Shown here: one piece after another, positions 45,701-56,920 of the stretch | Numbering within the stretch: position 1 is the stretch's first letter | Layout: each line of letters begins with the position of its first letter | From: Verpa conica | Lineage: Eukaryota; Ascomycota; Pezizomycetes; Pezizales; Morchellaceae | Direction: 5' to 3' | DNA length: 64,000 nt | NCBI GenBank assembly: GCA_033030425.1 | Contig: JAUFSD010000001.1 | Coordinates: forward strand, 3,100,001 to 3,164,000 | Notes under the pieces: generated by a model | Database searches by the model: none | Told to the model about the DNA's origin: nothing | What the model saw: only the letters and a program-made list of their open reading frames with translations | Position numbers and translations under genes: made by a program

Positions 45701-46509
45701 GTGAGGGTCTTTGCACCGAACACATTTGCGATATTTTCCCGAGTTGTTGGATTCCCTTTTGTAGCAAATACCGGCGTCTTCCTCCCTTTTGGCGGTTGAT
45801 TAAAGACCGAAAATTTTACCCCTACACTAATCCCCGCGTATGCTTGTAGTATACCCAACACTTTTGTATACTCCCTCTTAATATTCCTTTCTAGCTCCCT
45901 CCTCCTCACAGGCAATGTCTTGAATATGTTCTCTACTAACACTGTAGTCCCCCGCTGTGCAGCCGCAACTGAGCGTGATCTAAGCTTCCCAGAGGTCTCG
46001 AATTCAAGCCGAGTTCCTTTAGGTGCTTCACCAGCAGTAGCAGTAGTAACCTGAAGCTCTGCAAGGGCGCAGAGAGAGGAAAGGGCTTCACCACGGAAAC
46101 CAAAGGTCGTTACTGTGTCAAGATCGTCATAGGACGTGAGCTTGGATGTCCAGTGTTTCAGAGCTATGGACTCGTAGTTGTCGGAGGTGATGCCGATACC
46201 ATTATCGACGACTTCGACAGAGTCGAGCCCGTAGTTTTTGAAACGTACCTCTAGTTTTCAGATTTGTTAATTTACAGAAATTTTATATACTGAGAAATTA
46301 ATATACCGATAGAGGTTGCACTAGCGTCGAAGCTATTCTCTACCAATTCCTTAACCACTGAGGTCAGCCCGTCACCAATAACTTGACCAGACTGTATATG
46401 ATGAACCTGGAATATGGAAATGTTGTTAGCAAGTATTATTTCTGTCCCACAAGCATAAGGAGATGTGGCCACATACGGATTTCCGCTCAATAGGCTTTAT
46501 TGTAGCCAT
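42778..46509 (-). CDS. PMS1: DNA mismatch repair endonuclease subunit Pms1 (PMS2 orthologue)
   Basis: Eight exons (46509-46477, 46406-46307, 46250-45623, 45553-45439, 45386-45302, 45252-45173, 45119-43026, 42957-42778) with introns of 49-70 nt give 1104 residues; every phase agrees. The GHKL ATPase starts [20 protein letters not shown] with [28 protein letters not shown] and [12 protein letters not shown]. The transducer region includes [13 protein letters not shown] long disordered linker (about 350-870) contains a strongly acidic [10 protein letters not shown] tract. The MutL C-terminal domain has [12 protein letters not shown] (about 909-920, the metal-binding DQHA(X)2E(X)4E endonuclease motif), ACKKSTKVG and the final CPHGRP, which depends on splicing out a 68-nt intron. 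With Mlh1 it forms MutL-alpha, which nicks the new strand after mismatch recognition. Confidence 0.95.
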
Positions 46510-46821
46510 CACGCGCGTAAAGTGCGTTAGCACGCGTTGTTTGACAGGCTACCAACAGGTGACTCTAAAGTCTCTCCACGTTACCCGGCCGTGAATTACG
46601 TCAGTGCTTGTTAGCTACATGTACTCTTACTTACCTATCACAGTTGCCCGTTGCCCCACATTTGAGGCCGCCAGCCACCATAGAGTCATCAAACAAGGAC
46701 AACTTTCCTCAACCAAACGACCACATATACCATCAGCTATTCACAGTCATTTAAGAAGACCAGGTAGGTACTCGCTTTCCCTATACACTTAATTCGATAG
46801 CTCTCTATATCTGTATCTCTA
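46510..46821. promoter_or_regulatory. 312-bp divergent promoter of PMS1 and the macro-domain gene, with an MCB-like ACGCGT
   Basis: An exact MluI cell-cycle box core ACGCGT lies at 46532-46537, 23 bp upstream of the PMS1 start, with a related GCGCGT at 46512-46517. MBF binds such sites before G1/S genes in yeasts, including replication and repair genes. Whether it works here is inference. Confidence 0.5.
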
Positions 46822-47890
46822 ATGGACTGGCTCAGACTCAAACACACAATAGACAGATACCTCAACTACGAGGCTCCAAAAGCTCCAAAAATGCCACATG
46901 TATTGAACCAGGCCGATATCCTTACTCTCCCTATCCTATACCACACCAAACGCATTTCAATCAATAAAAAGACTTTGGCAGCCCCCTCTGCTGCTCTTAA
47001 CGCTAAAATCGGGTTGATTCGAACCGACATTACCAAGCTCCATCTTCCGAATGGTGCTATCGTCAACGCTGCCAATGAAAATCTTACGCCTGGTGCAGGT
47101 GTTTGTGGAGCAATACACGCTGCAGCTGGTCCAGAGCTTGGGGAAGAATGCTATAGGCTTGGCCCCTGTGAGACCGGCTATGCAAAAGCGACTAGGGCCT
47201 ATAGACTACCTTGCAAGAATGTCATTCATGCTGTAGGGCCTATCTACTGGATGGCAAAACAGAAGAACGAGCATGCAAAAAAACTGGCGAGTTGTTATAC
47301 CGAGACCCTGAAGCTGGTTGTCTCTAATGGTTTGACTTCTGTTGCGTTCTGCGCTTTGTCGACAGGGATTTATGGTTATCCTTCGTACGAGGCTGCAGAG
47401 ACAGCTATTGCAGCTGTCAGGAATTTTCTTGAAAGCGAAGATGGCAAGAAGCTAGAGCTAGTCATATTTTGCAACTTCGAGAGAAAGGATGAGATTGCTT
47501 ACTCCGAGTTGATTTCGTAAGTAAGACGTCGTTCCAAGAACAGTTTGATATTAGTCTAACCCATTACAAAGCATTTACTTCCCACCTGCGGAACCGGAAA
47601 GCAAAGCTGAGGAGGCAATAGAAGGTGAAAAAACTTCCGAGTCTACCGAAATAAAATCTACTGAACCTACAAATCCCGCCCCTACTGCAGCTACAGAGCT
47701 CGGACCTACAAAACTTGTTCTTCCCGAGAAGCCAGATAATAGCGATAACAAAGAGGCGAATTCTCCTGCCGGAAGACCTAAGCCAATAGAATCAAACTCT
47801 GTAGCGATAAATTTCACGGAGTCTGATGAAGCAGACGACTTCGTTCTGATTGATAAGGACGAAGGCTCGGAAGTCCAATCAAAGCGATAG
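46822..47890 (+). CDS. macro-domain (ADP-ribose-binding) protein
   Basis: Two exons (46822-47516 and 47572-47890; 55-nt intron, GTAAGT donor, AAAG acceptor) give 337 residues. The macro domain spans about residues 60-230: KIGLIRTDITKLHLPNGAIV, NAAN at 82-85, PGAGVCGAIHAAAG (phosphate-binding loop), KNVIHAVGPIYW, and the second loop LSTGIYGYPSYEAAETAI. The position usually Asp in MacroD/YmdB hydrolases (GVDGxIH) is Cys here (GVCGAIH). The second exon encodes a disordered Glu/Ser/Thr/Pro-rich tail ending DEADDFVLIDKDEGSEVQ. Macro domains bind or hydrolyse ADP-ribose, O-acetyl-ADP-ribose or ADP-ribosylated proteins. It shares a promoter with PMS1; a role in DNA damage signalling is possible but unproven. 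Confidence 0.88.
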
Positions 47891-48376
47891 GAATAGTAAG
47901 TAGCTCCTTGTGAAAAAATCCCTGTTATCTATAGCACACTTGTTGACCGACCCTTACCAGGACATAAAATCGATCATCGGGAACTCCATGAAAAAAGCTT
48001 TGGTTGGAACAAATCCTCACTATAACCCCATCCTCGTCCGCAGGGAATCGCTACGATATGGCTTGCGTAAAGCGGAACTACAAATATCAGCGTTGATTGG
48101 TTGATAGACCCCAGCTACCATTTATTTTTCTCATTAGCCAAAAATTTCCCTTTATTTCTTAAACTGTTGCTCGGGAACTTGTAGCGCAAATATAGAAGCT
48201 TGATAACAACAAAGCTATAACTATATTAAAAGCTGTAACTATATTACAATCTTCATATACATTAAAGGCTCCTCTTCGTTCTACAGTATACCACTCCCGT
48301 TCTTAACTCTACATATAAGTTAGGTATACTCCACCCTTTACCATTCCCTCCTCCTCTTAATTATCCTGTCAAGAAT
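47891..48376. other. intergenic, probably 3' and 5' flanks
   Basis: A 64-codon GTG-initiated frame at 47910-48104 has no recognised product and may be 3' UTR. AT-rich promoter sequence precedes the next gene. Confidence 0.4.
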
Positions 48377-49228
48377 ATGTCAGTCCCCCCACAACCCAAT
48401 TCAACGCCAACAGAGTCAACCCAGCCGGACTACGGAACACTATGCCCAACTCTCTGGCTAGAAGCCGAACTACGCAGGAACAGCGAAAGAAGTGGACTAG
48501 GGGGACCAAATACGCGTTTCAAAAAATCCCACCAAGATACCTTCTGGGAGGAATTCGAAAGACTTCTTGAGAATGGGGTTGGTTATGTCGGGCGGGATTA
48601 TGTCGATTTTAGAAACCTCACGGGCGAAGAGCTGAGACCTTTGGTCTCGGAATGTTTTCGTAGAAGTACTTCGGACTTTTCAAAGAGACTTGACGATCCC
48701 CGATGGAACCTCGGGAAGACCAAAGATGAGATTGTGGAGCAAATTTTAGAAGGGTTGCTTTCGTTACGTGGAGAAGAAGCGGCGGTCAACTCCCAGTTGC
48801 ATGTGGCAGAGGGGTTCGGAACAGAGGGAAACGATGAGGCACAGGAAACAGGGATCGAGGGAAACCAGGTGCTTAGTCTCGATCCAAACGAGACTCAGGC
48901 TGCAGTCGTGCCTGATGCCCATTCTTGTGGGACTGGATGCGAGCTGAGTTGTGACGAGGAACTACAGCGTAAGCTATGAAACGACCCTGCTTTTACAGTG
49001 TAAGTTTTGCACTTATGCACCTTGGAACCCCACTAAGCCCACTTTGTTTGAACCGGGTGTTAATGGAACAAACAGCAGATAGCATCAGACTATGCATACA
49101 GGTAATCATGGAAATATTTTCAGAAAGAAATCAAGCCAATCATGATGGTGAATAGAGAGCTGATTGAAGTGTATGAGGGTGATTCGGTAGGAGTGTTGGA
49201 GGCGTGGGATTGGGCTTGGAGGTTATGA
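48377..49228 (+). CDS. conserved-looking hypothetical fungal protein, two exons
   Basis: Exon 1 starts at ATG 48377 and encodes about 199 residues with CPTLWLEAELRRNSERSGLG, FWEEFERLLENGVGYVGRDY, VDFRNLTGEELRPLVSECFR and ILEGLLSLRGEE, then an acidic Cys-containing tail (SCGTGCELSCDEELQ). A GTAAGC donor lies at 48971. A second exon from about 49124 to 49228 encodes KEIKPIMMVNRELIEVYEGD and ends in VLEAWDWAWRL; its Trp-rich end looks genuine. The exact acceptor is unresolved, because the phase-compatible choice (AAAG) gives Q-IKPIM while the better CAG does not match phase. Without splicing the protein ends RKL at 48979. I do not recognise a domain; predicted mainly helical and soluble. Confidence 0.6.
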
Positions 49229-51898
49229 AAGCTTGGGACGGTTACAGATACAGCGAATAACTATTAAGGCTAGGAACTTCAGGTGGGATCGTGGGCTGAG
49301 TGAGTTGGCATATTACTAAATTGGAGAAATCATAAAGTGGCATGTTTTTATTTCTTTTTTCCGCCTCTGTGACTGTATGGCCATGCCTATACCAACAAAC
49401 TGAAACACCAAAGCTACGATACTCTTGCGAGATCCTAGTCCTTATATTGCGTTGGTCACCACCCTTATGACTCTTATAGACGATAAAAAAGACACCAAAT
49501 TCGACTTGAGAGCCTTATTACGACTTTGACCATTACAATTAATAAATGTGCCTTAACACCTGGTGTTAGGAGGAGATTTTTATTTCTGCGATTCGTGGTT
49601 ATATGTATGTATGCAATACGATAACTAGTTGTAACGGCGGGAAACATCGATCGAGCACCGGTACTTCCCCCGAAAAAAAGCAGCCCCCAGCCCAAAGCGG
49701 AAACTGCACTGTTTGCGCGACGTACCTCTACCCGCCGGTAAACCCGATTACTAGTCGAGTATCCCCACACACACCCTATGATTTCCGGTAGCCCCATTAA
49801 TTGGTTACCCCGATTGGCGGCTACCCAGGGACGAAGCAAAAGTAAATATCTTGGCGCAGGGGGGAAATATCCCTAAAATATGTGGGGTCAAGCTGTTTCT
49901 GTGATTTACCTAGTCTCAAGACTGTTCTAGGAGTCTCTGCATTATCCAATTGTCTCGTGGGGTGACTGACAGTTGCCTGAACAAGATTGGCCGCTCCAAA
50001 AACGGAGTCCAAAATCCTGAGATGTGCGCTACTGATATGATTCATGTTCATCGAAGACATCGGAGATCGACACATCAAAGTTTATAAATGCCTAGCCCTC
50101 CAACGCTGCAAATCCTTGTGTTTCTCATCTCTTTTCTCACCACATACACACTGTTTTACTTTGACACCCCAGTAGATGGAAGTCAGTATGAACCATTCTG
50201 TATGATACCTAGACAGGCTTCATTATTTATAGATACATCCAAATTCCTGTACCAGTAGTCACAAAACATACGTATTCTTAATTCATTAGTGCAGTAATCG
50301 TCATCCAAGAAAAAAAACCAGAAAGCAGGGGGGGGGGTCATGATCTGTATGGCAGAATATCTGTGCACGACGCCACACCATACAAAGTTGACCCCCCCCC
50401 TGTTCTCTGGTTATTTTCCTAGAGGACGAGTACAAGCGTATAGGAAATGGTGTTTAGAATGACTAGGGTATCCATAGGAGAGATCTCACAACTTAAGTGC
50501 TTGTGGCTACTGTCTTAGATGTCCCAGTTTCGCCCCGTATGCTTGTAATAATTAAGCTCATAATTCCATCAACCCGGTTAGAGTCGGCCCGTACCTAAGC
50601 ACTAGTACTTATCTCTAGCAGAGTACCATAATCACGCTAAGACGTCTAAACAAAGTGTGGCTGGCAGACCTTACTAAACAGCTTTGGAGAAGTGTTCTTG
50701 CCACCCGCTACACCAAGGAAGTTATTTTCCCCGCTTTCCCCTACTAAGCTGGAGATATAGACTGCCTTTACAAAGAAGACGTTTTGCTACTTCTTATTTC
50801 AATCTCTTAGCACCGTTATGGTCCTCTCAAGTTAATACGGTAGCACCCGTATTTCAACTAGGCACCTACTCAAATACCACTAAAACGCCTTTTGCTTAGC
50901 CCCCTGCATATAAATCCAAACTAATCGTGCTTGAGAGTAACATAACTGAGATTCAGCATGGTCCAAGCACCCAAGCGTCACCAGGCCCCCCCCCCCTTTA
51001 TCAAATCAAAGATATATCATATATGTAGTTCGATTACTTATACAATATCTAGAGGCCTATGAGCCGACAAGGCTCCAAATAACCAACGTAGATCTCTGAG
51101 CACCTACCTCTTTCATGGACCCTGCATTGCACTAAGCCGCCCTACGGTACTATGTACTGTGAATTGTCTAGTATTCACATTTTGCCTTTATCCGTAAAAT
51201 AGTTTGATTGGGTCTTGGTTGAAGATCGCTTAATAATCACCCGCCAGACCTTTCCTAATATATAAACTAGGTGGTTATTTGAGACCTTTGACATATGATA
51301 TGCTACTAGACCGATCTATCGATGCCTCTCCGCCGATATAGTCATCTATTAAGCGAGAATCACAAATTATCACTCTAGCTTGAAACAAACCCTACTGGTG
51401 CGGCTCTCTCTGCTTCAAGTTCTCTCTGATATAGCTCTGGTGGAATAAATAAATTAAAAAAAAAACCCCTTTTTGAGAGGAAAGCCTCTGATAAAGCCTC
51501 TTTGGAAATTCTACCTATAGTGGCCTAGCGTAAGTATACTGTGATCGGCAGCCAAAGTTATTATTACCTATTACGGTTATGAGACCAAAAAGGTAGAGGT
51601 ATACTTTTTAAGTAGATTTCAATATCCTAAGGGGATATATTAAATAATCAGATGTATTACATCTTGAGGAAAGCTAGTACCTCTACTATCCTGTCATATC
51701 TGCAACCTATAGCACTGTTGATACGCTAACCCAGCGCTACATGTACTTATGAACAATATTCCCAAGGTGTTTTCTTGCATTCCCCCTTCTTTATTTCACT
51801 ATTATAGGCTCCTCTCGGGAGCTCCTATCCTCTCTACTACATAAAAGTAATTGGTATTCCCACGCGATTCAGTAAATAAAAATACACGTGGTCCTAGT
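49229..51898. other. 2.7-kb gene-free island
   Basis: No gene or RNA recognised. It contains the 77-bp G/C-tract foldback at 50326-50402 and a poly-C tract at about 50985-50997. Open frames such as 49474-49839 and 49821-50078 on the minus strand have no family resemblance. Confidence 0.45.
50326..50402. mobile_element. 77-bp foldback element with CAGGGGGGGGGTCA ends
   Basis: The left end CAG-10 of G in all-TCA (50326-50340) is mirrored by TGA-9 of C-TG (50389-50402). Inner halves also match inverted (CTGTATGG against TTGTATGG). No clear target duplication was seen, so it may be a MITE remnant or a simple hairpin. Confidence 0.45.
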
Positions 51899-52041
51899 GG
51901 TGTTTGCTAGCCTTGAGCCGGTTGGGGTATTCCGCACCCATTAGGGTGAAGCCCTACAAGCATCTCTGATAGAATATGGAGTGCGAGTACCATAGCCTTA
52001 GGGCTGCATGTACTATGATTAATTCATTCACCCATTCATTC
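51899..52041 (+). mobile_element. SINE-like 143-bp insertion with 15-bp target-site duplication
   Basis: A perfect 15-bp direct repeat ACACGTGGTCCTAGT flanks the element at 51884-51898 and 52042-52056. The 143-bp body ends in a short-period tail (TTAATTCATTCACCCATTCA), as many SINEs do, and has no inverted ends. A 34-bp 5'-truncated relative with its own duplication sits at 39448-39481. I could not identify convincing Pol III A/B boxes, so SINE is used descriptively; a LINE 3' end is possible. Confidence 0.6.
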
Positions 52042-52056
52042 ACACGTGGTCCTAGT

Positions 52057-52295
52057 CTCACAAACGAGTGATCATGTATGATTGTTCCTCCCTTTCCTTG
52101 GCATAAGAATCCTCTCACTTTACAAAAACCTACATACGTCGCCTAAAGGCTTAGGATTCCACAAAACATCAGCCACAAAAAAAAATTATAAAACGAAAAG
52201 AAAAAAAGAAAAAAAGCTTATCCCAGAGCCTCAAATCTCCCCCCCCCCCTGTCTCGGATAACCGAACCTCAGTTTTTTTCATCAACTACAATACA
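52057..52295. promoter_or_regulatory. upstream region of IMP2
   Basis: A-rich (52178-52216) and C-rich (52241-52250) tracts directly precede the coding start. No specific factor site recognised. Confidence 0.4.
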
Positions 52296-52951
52296 ATGGC
52301 CTCTCACTTCAAACGTCTCTTCCCCCCCGACATAAGGGTGTTCCGCAACTATGCGGTCGGTTTCGCTCTCTGGGTCCCAGCGATCGTCTTCTTTGTCGAT
52401 CATATCGCGTCATTCCACATCGTCCGCGGGCGTAGCATGAACCCTACATTGTCGCAAGATTTGATCATGGTTAGACGATGGGGGGTAACGGAGAACCTGA
52501 AGAGGGGACAGGTTGTACTTTACCGGTAAGTCACCGTTGAGCCGAGAGGGTGTGTGTGTGTGTGTTTGTGAAACGGTCTAATAATGAAACATAGCTCGCC
52601 GCTGGACCCAGAAACAGTAGCAATCAAGCGAGTTGTTGGATTAGAGGGTGATGTGGTGAAGACACGAAAACCATACCCTATAGAGGTTATTACGGTACCA
52701 GAAGGGAAAGTGTGGGTTGAAGGAGATGAGATGTTCCATTCGATGGATAGTAACTTATATGGACCTGTAAGCCATGCACCAACTTATTCCAGTGACTTTC
52801 AAGAAAGATAGACTAATACGACTGGGAGTAGATATCTAAAGGATTAATAACAGCCAGGGTAACACATGTAGTATTCCCTTTCACTAGAGCTGGCAGAGTT
52901 ACCGAGGAGTTTAAAGGCCGGAGAGGGGCACTTATCCATAAAGCCTCATAA
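52296..52951 (+). CDS. IMP2: mitochondrial inner membrane protease subunit 2 (S26 signal peptidase family)
   Basis: Three exons (52296-52525, 52595-52766, 52832-52951) with introns of 69 nt (containing a GTGTGT run) and 65 nt give 173 residues, close to yeast Imp2. A single membrane segment (VGFALWVPAIVFFVDHI, about 21-37) is followed by the catalytic Ser in GRSMNP (S47) and the catalytic Lys in AIKRVVGLEGD (K88). VWVEGDEMFHSMDSN leads into the NxYGP motif SNLYGP, and the last exon carries GLITARVTHVVFPFTRAGRV. Imp1/Imp2 cleave sorting signals of proteins in the intermembrane space, such as cytochrome b2 and cytochrome c1; the YGPI and HSMDS-type features favour Imp2 over Imp1. The last acceptor (ending 52831) was chosen because it restores GP-ISKGLI. 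Confidence 0.9.
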
Positions 52952-53223
52952 CATACAGAGAGGGGTCCATTTACGTGTATAGTAATTATGTATTATATAC
53001 CAAGTGCCATAAACTATGCACCCTCCTTCGGTTCCGAACCAATTACATGTACCAATCTATTCTAATGAAAAGGTATACTCTAGGGATTCAAACCCCGAGA
53101 AAGAAAGAGACCCCAACCTTCGAATAGTAGAATAACCCTATGCCAAGCTAGAAGTAAAAAAAAAGAGGTTGAAAATTAGATAAATAAACAGTAAAAGAAA
53201 TAACGCCAGTCTCCAAGCCGATT
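52952..53223. other. convergent 3' flanks of IMP2 and the Spo71-like gene
   Basis: A short AT-rich stretch between two converging stop codons. No feature recognised. Confidence 0.5.
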
Positions 53224-56200
53224 TTACCCAAACAGACCGGGCGCCTGAGCAGTGATCCTAATATCTTCAGAAGTATTGATATTCAACCTCTCAATCTCCA
53301 TCCCAATACTCATAACCCATGCGTCCCTCTCCAATCTGCTCCTCGCTTTAAACACAATGCTCTTTCCAGTGGCCCCCAACTGCGTAACCCGATGTCTAAC
53401 GGTCCTTCCTTCCTCATCCTTCGTCTTAAACAACGATCTCCTCATTCCATGCCACAACACAAAGCAAGTCATCGTATCCTCATCATGGCTTGTCATTCCA
53501 TCTTGATACACCCTCGGCAGCGAGTGACGACCAGGTGTATTCGAGTCGAATGTCTGATTTTGGTACAATAGGTCATTCTCAGTAATGAGACCCGAGTAAA
53601 TGTAGCAATCACGGAGTGACAGTGAAAGATGGCGCTCTTGGTGAATATGTGGGAGCTCGACACCAGTTCGATTGCGGTAGGTGTTATGGAAAATCAACAT
53701 TTCACCGTGACAGAGAACGACGTTGTAGCGTTTGAAAGTAGCGTGTTTACGTGGTTTCCGGTAGAGGGCACCTGACATCTACGTGGATAAACCCGTGAAT
53801 TAGAAGGTGTTAGGAATATAAACCCAACCCAAAGTAGAAAAAACATACCGTAATAGCCCTGCAGGAAGACATCCCACAAACATTAAATATCTCTCCAGAA
53901 GCAATAGACCTTGAAACCTCCCATTTACGCGCGTATTGCCCAATTATGGATTCCATCTCCTCATCGATATTCAGCTCCTTCAAATTTTCCCTCCTAGTCT
54001 TTCTAAGAATCGCCAAATCATCTTGATCTCTTGCTTTCCAATACTTGATTAAATCACGAAGTCGAGTTATCCATTCATCTCTCGTCCTTTCACAGAAAGC
54101 CTACACAATGTTAGCATCTTAATTAAACAACAGCTAGAACTTCCCTACCTGTAGTCTCAACACGAGCCCATTTTCAAGGACAATTTCAAATGCTCTCCCA
54201 TCATTAAACTCGTTCACACTCCCATCTTCCAAATTTGAATCTGGCACCGGCCGGTGAAAATCTGCCGATTCACCATGACCAATTCCTGCATCCTTCCCTT
54301 GTGGTTGACGCCTTACAAGCCTTACCTCCACGGCCTTAACCAGATCCACAAACCCATCTGCCCTCAAAAGTGTATTAACCTTCCTCTCGCCTTCATCGTA
54401 GGCGTCCTTATCTCTCTTATCTATTTCATAGGCAGATTTTTTGAGCCAAGGAATCCCCCCATCGGTATCTGGAGCATACGGTGCCACTGCATATATAAGT
54501 GGAATCTCGTCAATTATCTCGCTGGTCTTCGGAATAGAACCTTTGTGTACGGGTAATTTTGGAGGTGGTGGAGGCAATGCTCTTGCCGGTTTGCAGAAAC
54601 AGAGAAGACTATCATGAGTGTAGAAATAAAGGCGTTTAAAAAACAATTTTCCTAGACGCTCCTGGCGACCCGTTCCTGATGTTAGACGGAGCAAGAATCC
54701 TTCTACTGGTGCTGGCTCAATCATTTTCTCTCCGTTTTCCATCTTTGTTACTGTAGGATAATGCGTCTTAGGTCGTAGCTCCAACTGATGGGTCTTTTGC
54801 ATGGCAATCGTCCCATACATCCGTTGTTCATTTAGCTATTCCAATAATCAGTGATTTTGCAAACTTGAAAAAATAAAGTATAACAAGAAATAGGTTATAC
54901 CCCATGTATCCATTCCAATCGATCATACCGCCTCCAAGCAAGACCCATCCGTTCATCTGTCTTCCAATGTTCAATGATATCTGCCCACTCCTTGACCCCT
55001 TCTAGCACGCCCATGCTTTGATTTAGTATATTCTTAGCAACCACCTTCTCCTCTCTTATCGGCGCTTCATCATCTGAATCCTCTGCCTGTAGCTTTTCTT
55101 CAATCTTCCCAAATGGATTTTCAATCTGTAAAGAAAGTGATAGGTCTGGAACATGAATCTGGAGAACCTCCGGACGAGCCCAGCCCAATGCGTTCCGGAG
55201 AAAAGTATACCATTCGACTGAGGAGGAATAACACCTCGGCCGCATTATGTATATAATTGTACCTTGTTTGAATGGTAACCATAAAACTAGTGTTTTGTCC
55301 AATGATGAGTAAAGATTGATCCTCGTCGTCTTTGGGTTCAACGGAATTTCCCTTGTCCCATGAGATGAAACGTGTGGTCTATCAATTGCTGGAATCACTC
55401 GGCTCTTGTATAGCCGCAAACTGAAAGGGGTTTCTTCTTCCCCAGTCTCCCTACATACCACTACATATTCTCTCCATTTTTCGGCGGTGCGAGTCTCGAA
55501 TTTCATACTCTCGTTCTCATCATATTCAGTTGGAAGCTTCTTCATGGATGTCTCAACTCGGACGAGCATGTTTTCCATTTTGATAATCTCGCCCTCCCTT
55601 TTTCGAACATGTGAATAATGGCGTGCCGCATGCCTAAATGTCCTGCTCCGGCTCATGTCCGCAAGTTTCAGCTGCATCAGCTTGTCTCGCTCGCGCAAAT
55701 CGACGGCGGTGTTGAAACGAACGAGACCCCCGCTGACCCGATCTTTATTCGTAGATGTGTGCGTAATATTAGCGCGAGAAACTGGCGGTGGCTCCGATTC
55801 AGTTCGTACTTCCTTCGGGGACGATTTTCGGGTCATCGATAGTATAGACGGCCGTAGCGATGGTCTGGTTACTAATAGAGGACGTCCTCGTCTTTCACTA
55901 CGCTTCAGCTTCTTCCGTCGTGCCAGTTCATCATGCTTCAGGAGAGATGCTAACGAATTGGATGCCTCAACTGACGGTGGAATTGAGCCTGTTTCCGAAT
56001 CACTTCCATGACTCATGGGGATCGGCTCTGCCTTTGAGAGCTCCCCGAGAAATTCGGTATTCGATCTCGACAGTGATGGATCCAATTTTAACGGACCTGC
56101 TCGCGAACTTTCCCCGTTTCTCGCAGCCCTGGCTGCCTCCTGTTCCCGTCGCTCGTCTTCTGAATCAAATGATTCGTTTGCAGTAGCGTACGACTCACCT

Positions 56201-56920
56201 CGATTAAATGACCGAGGCTCAGTACTCTTTCGTGAGCCCCTATTGAACGGTCTCCCTGGGTGACGTTCCGGCGATGATGGCCCGTCCCTAGATTTTTCCC
56301 TTCCTTTCTGTTTGATATCTAGTTTTGCCGTTGAATTCGCCCTTGGTATTGGTACGGGTCCCGAATTTTCGACAGCCTCCCCTACTAATGGAATTGATGT
56401 CTCCCCATCCTCATCCTCATCCTCATCCCCACCCTCATCCTCCTCTTCTGCCTCTTCCTCTACATCCGCTCTCCACTCACTAACCACCCCCGGAGGTTCC
56501 AACCCGGTGACTCTACGCTTGAAACCGACATTATCTCCTTTCGCGAAGGAAGCCTCCTTGGATGAATAGTTGACGTGGAGATGATGCTTATACCATTCCG
56601 AGCGATGGTTCTTTAACCACCCCACCGGTATCGGCCCAACGAAGCTGCATTCTCACCCACGTCAGAGCAGCCCAAAAACTTAAACCGAACAAAGATGTTG
56701 GTGGGGGAACTTACACGCGCCTAGTGGTTATATGCAGGTGCTCAGGGGTACCATGATGCTGTAGCAAAAGTTAGTGCCTAACCACAGCAAAGGAAACAAC
56801 GACGTGGAGGGAACGTGCCAGCCGGTGAGCAGTGTACGAGTTCGGGTCTAGAGTTCCTTCGACTTCGATATCTTCGGGTTCAGGGCCAGTCGCTTCAACT
56901 GCCTCCCGCTCGACACTCAT
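53224..56920 (-). CDS. Spo71-like PH-domain protein
   Basis: Six exons (56920-56801, 56758-56715, 56644-54901, 54835-54149, 54100-53849, 53778-53224) with introns of 42, 70, 65, 48 and 70 nt give 1133 residues in one frame. The N-terminus RLARSLHV-HHGTPEHLHITTRRV then VGPIPVGWLKNHRSEWYKHH, a long disordered acidic/basic linker, and two PH-type regions follow. One PH-type region is FSLRLYKSRVIPAIDRPH through LDKTLVLWLPFKQGTIIYIM. The other is MSGALYRKPRKHATFKRYNV through ERDAWVMSIGMEIERL. This matches fungal Spo71/Mug56 proteins. In budding yeast Spo71 acts in spore (prospore) membrane shaping with Vps13; in filamentous fungi the role is less clear. The first intron (42 nt) and the 44-nt second exon are the least certain parts. 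Confidence 0.8.

Noticed and set aside
47910..48104. 64-codon frame after the macro-domain gene
   Set aside because: It begins with GTG, has no family resemblance and lies in the probable 3' UTR.
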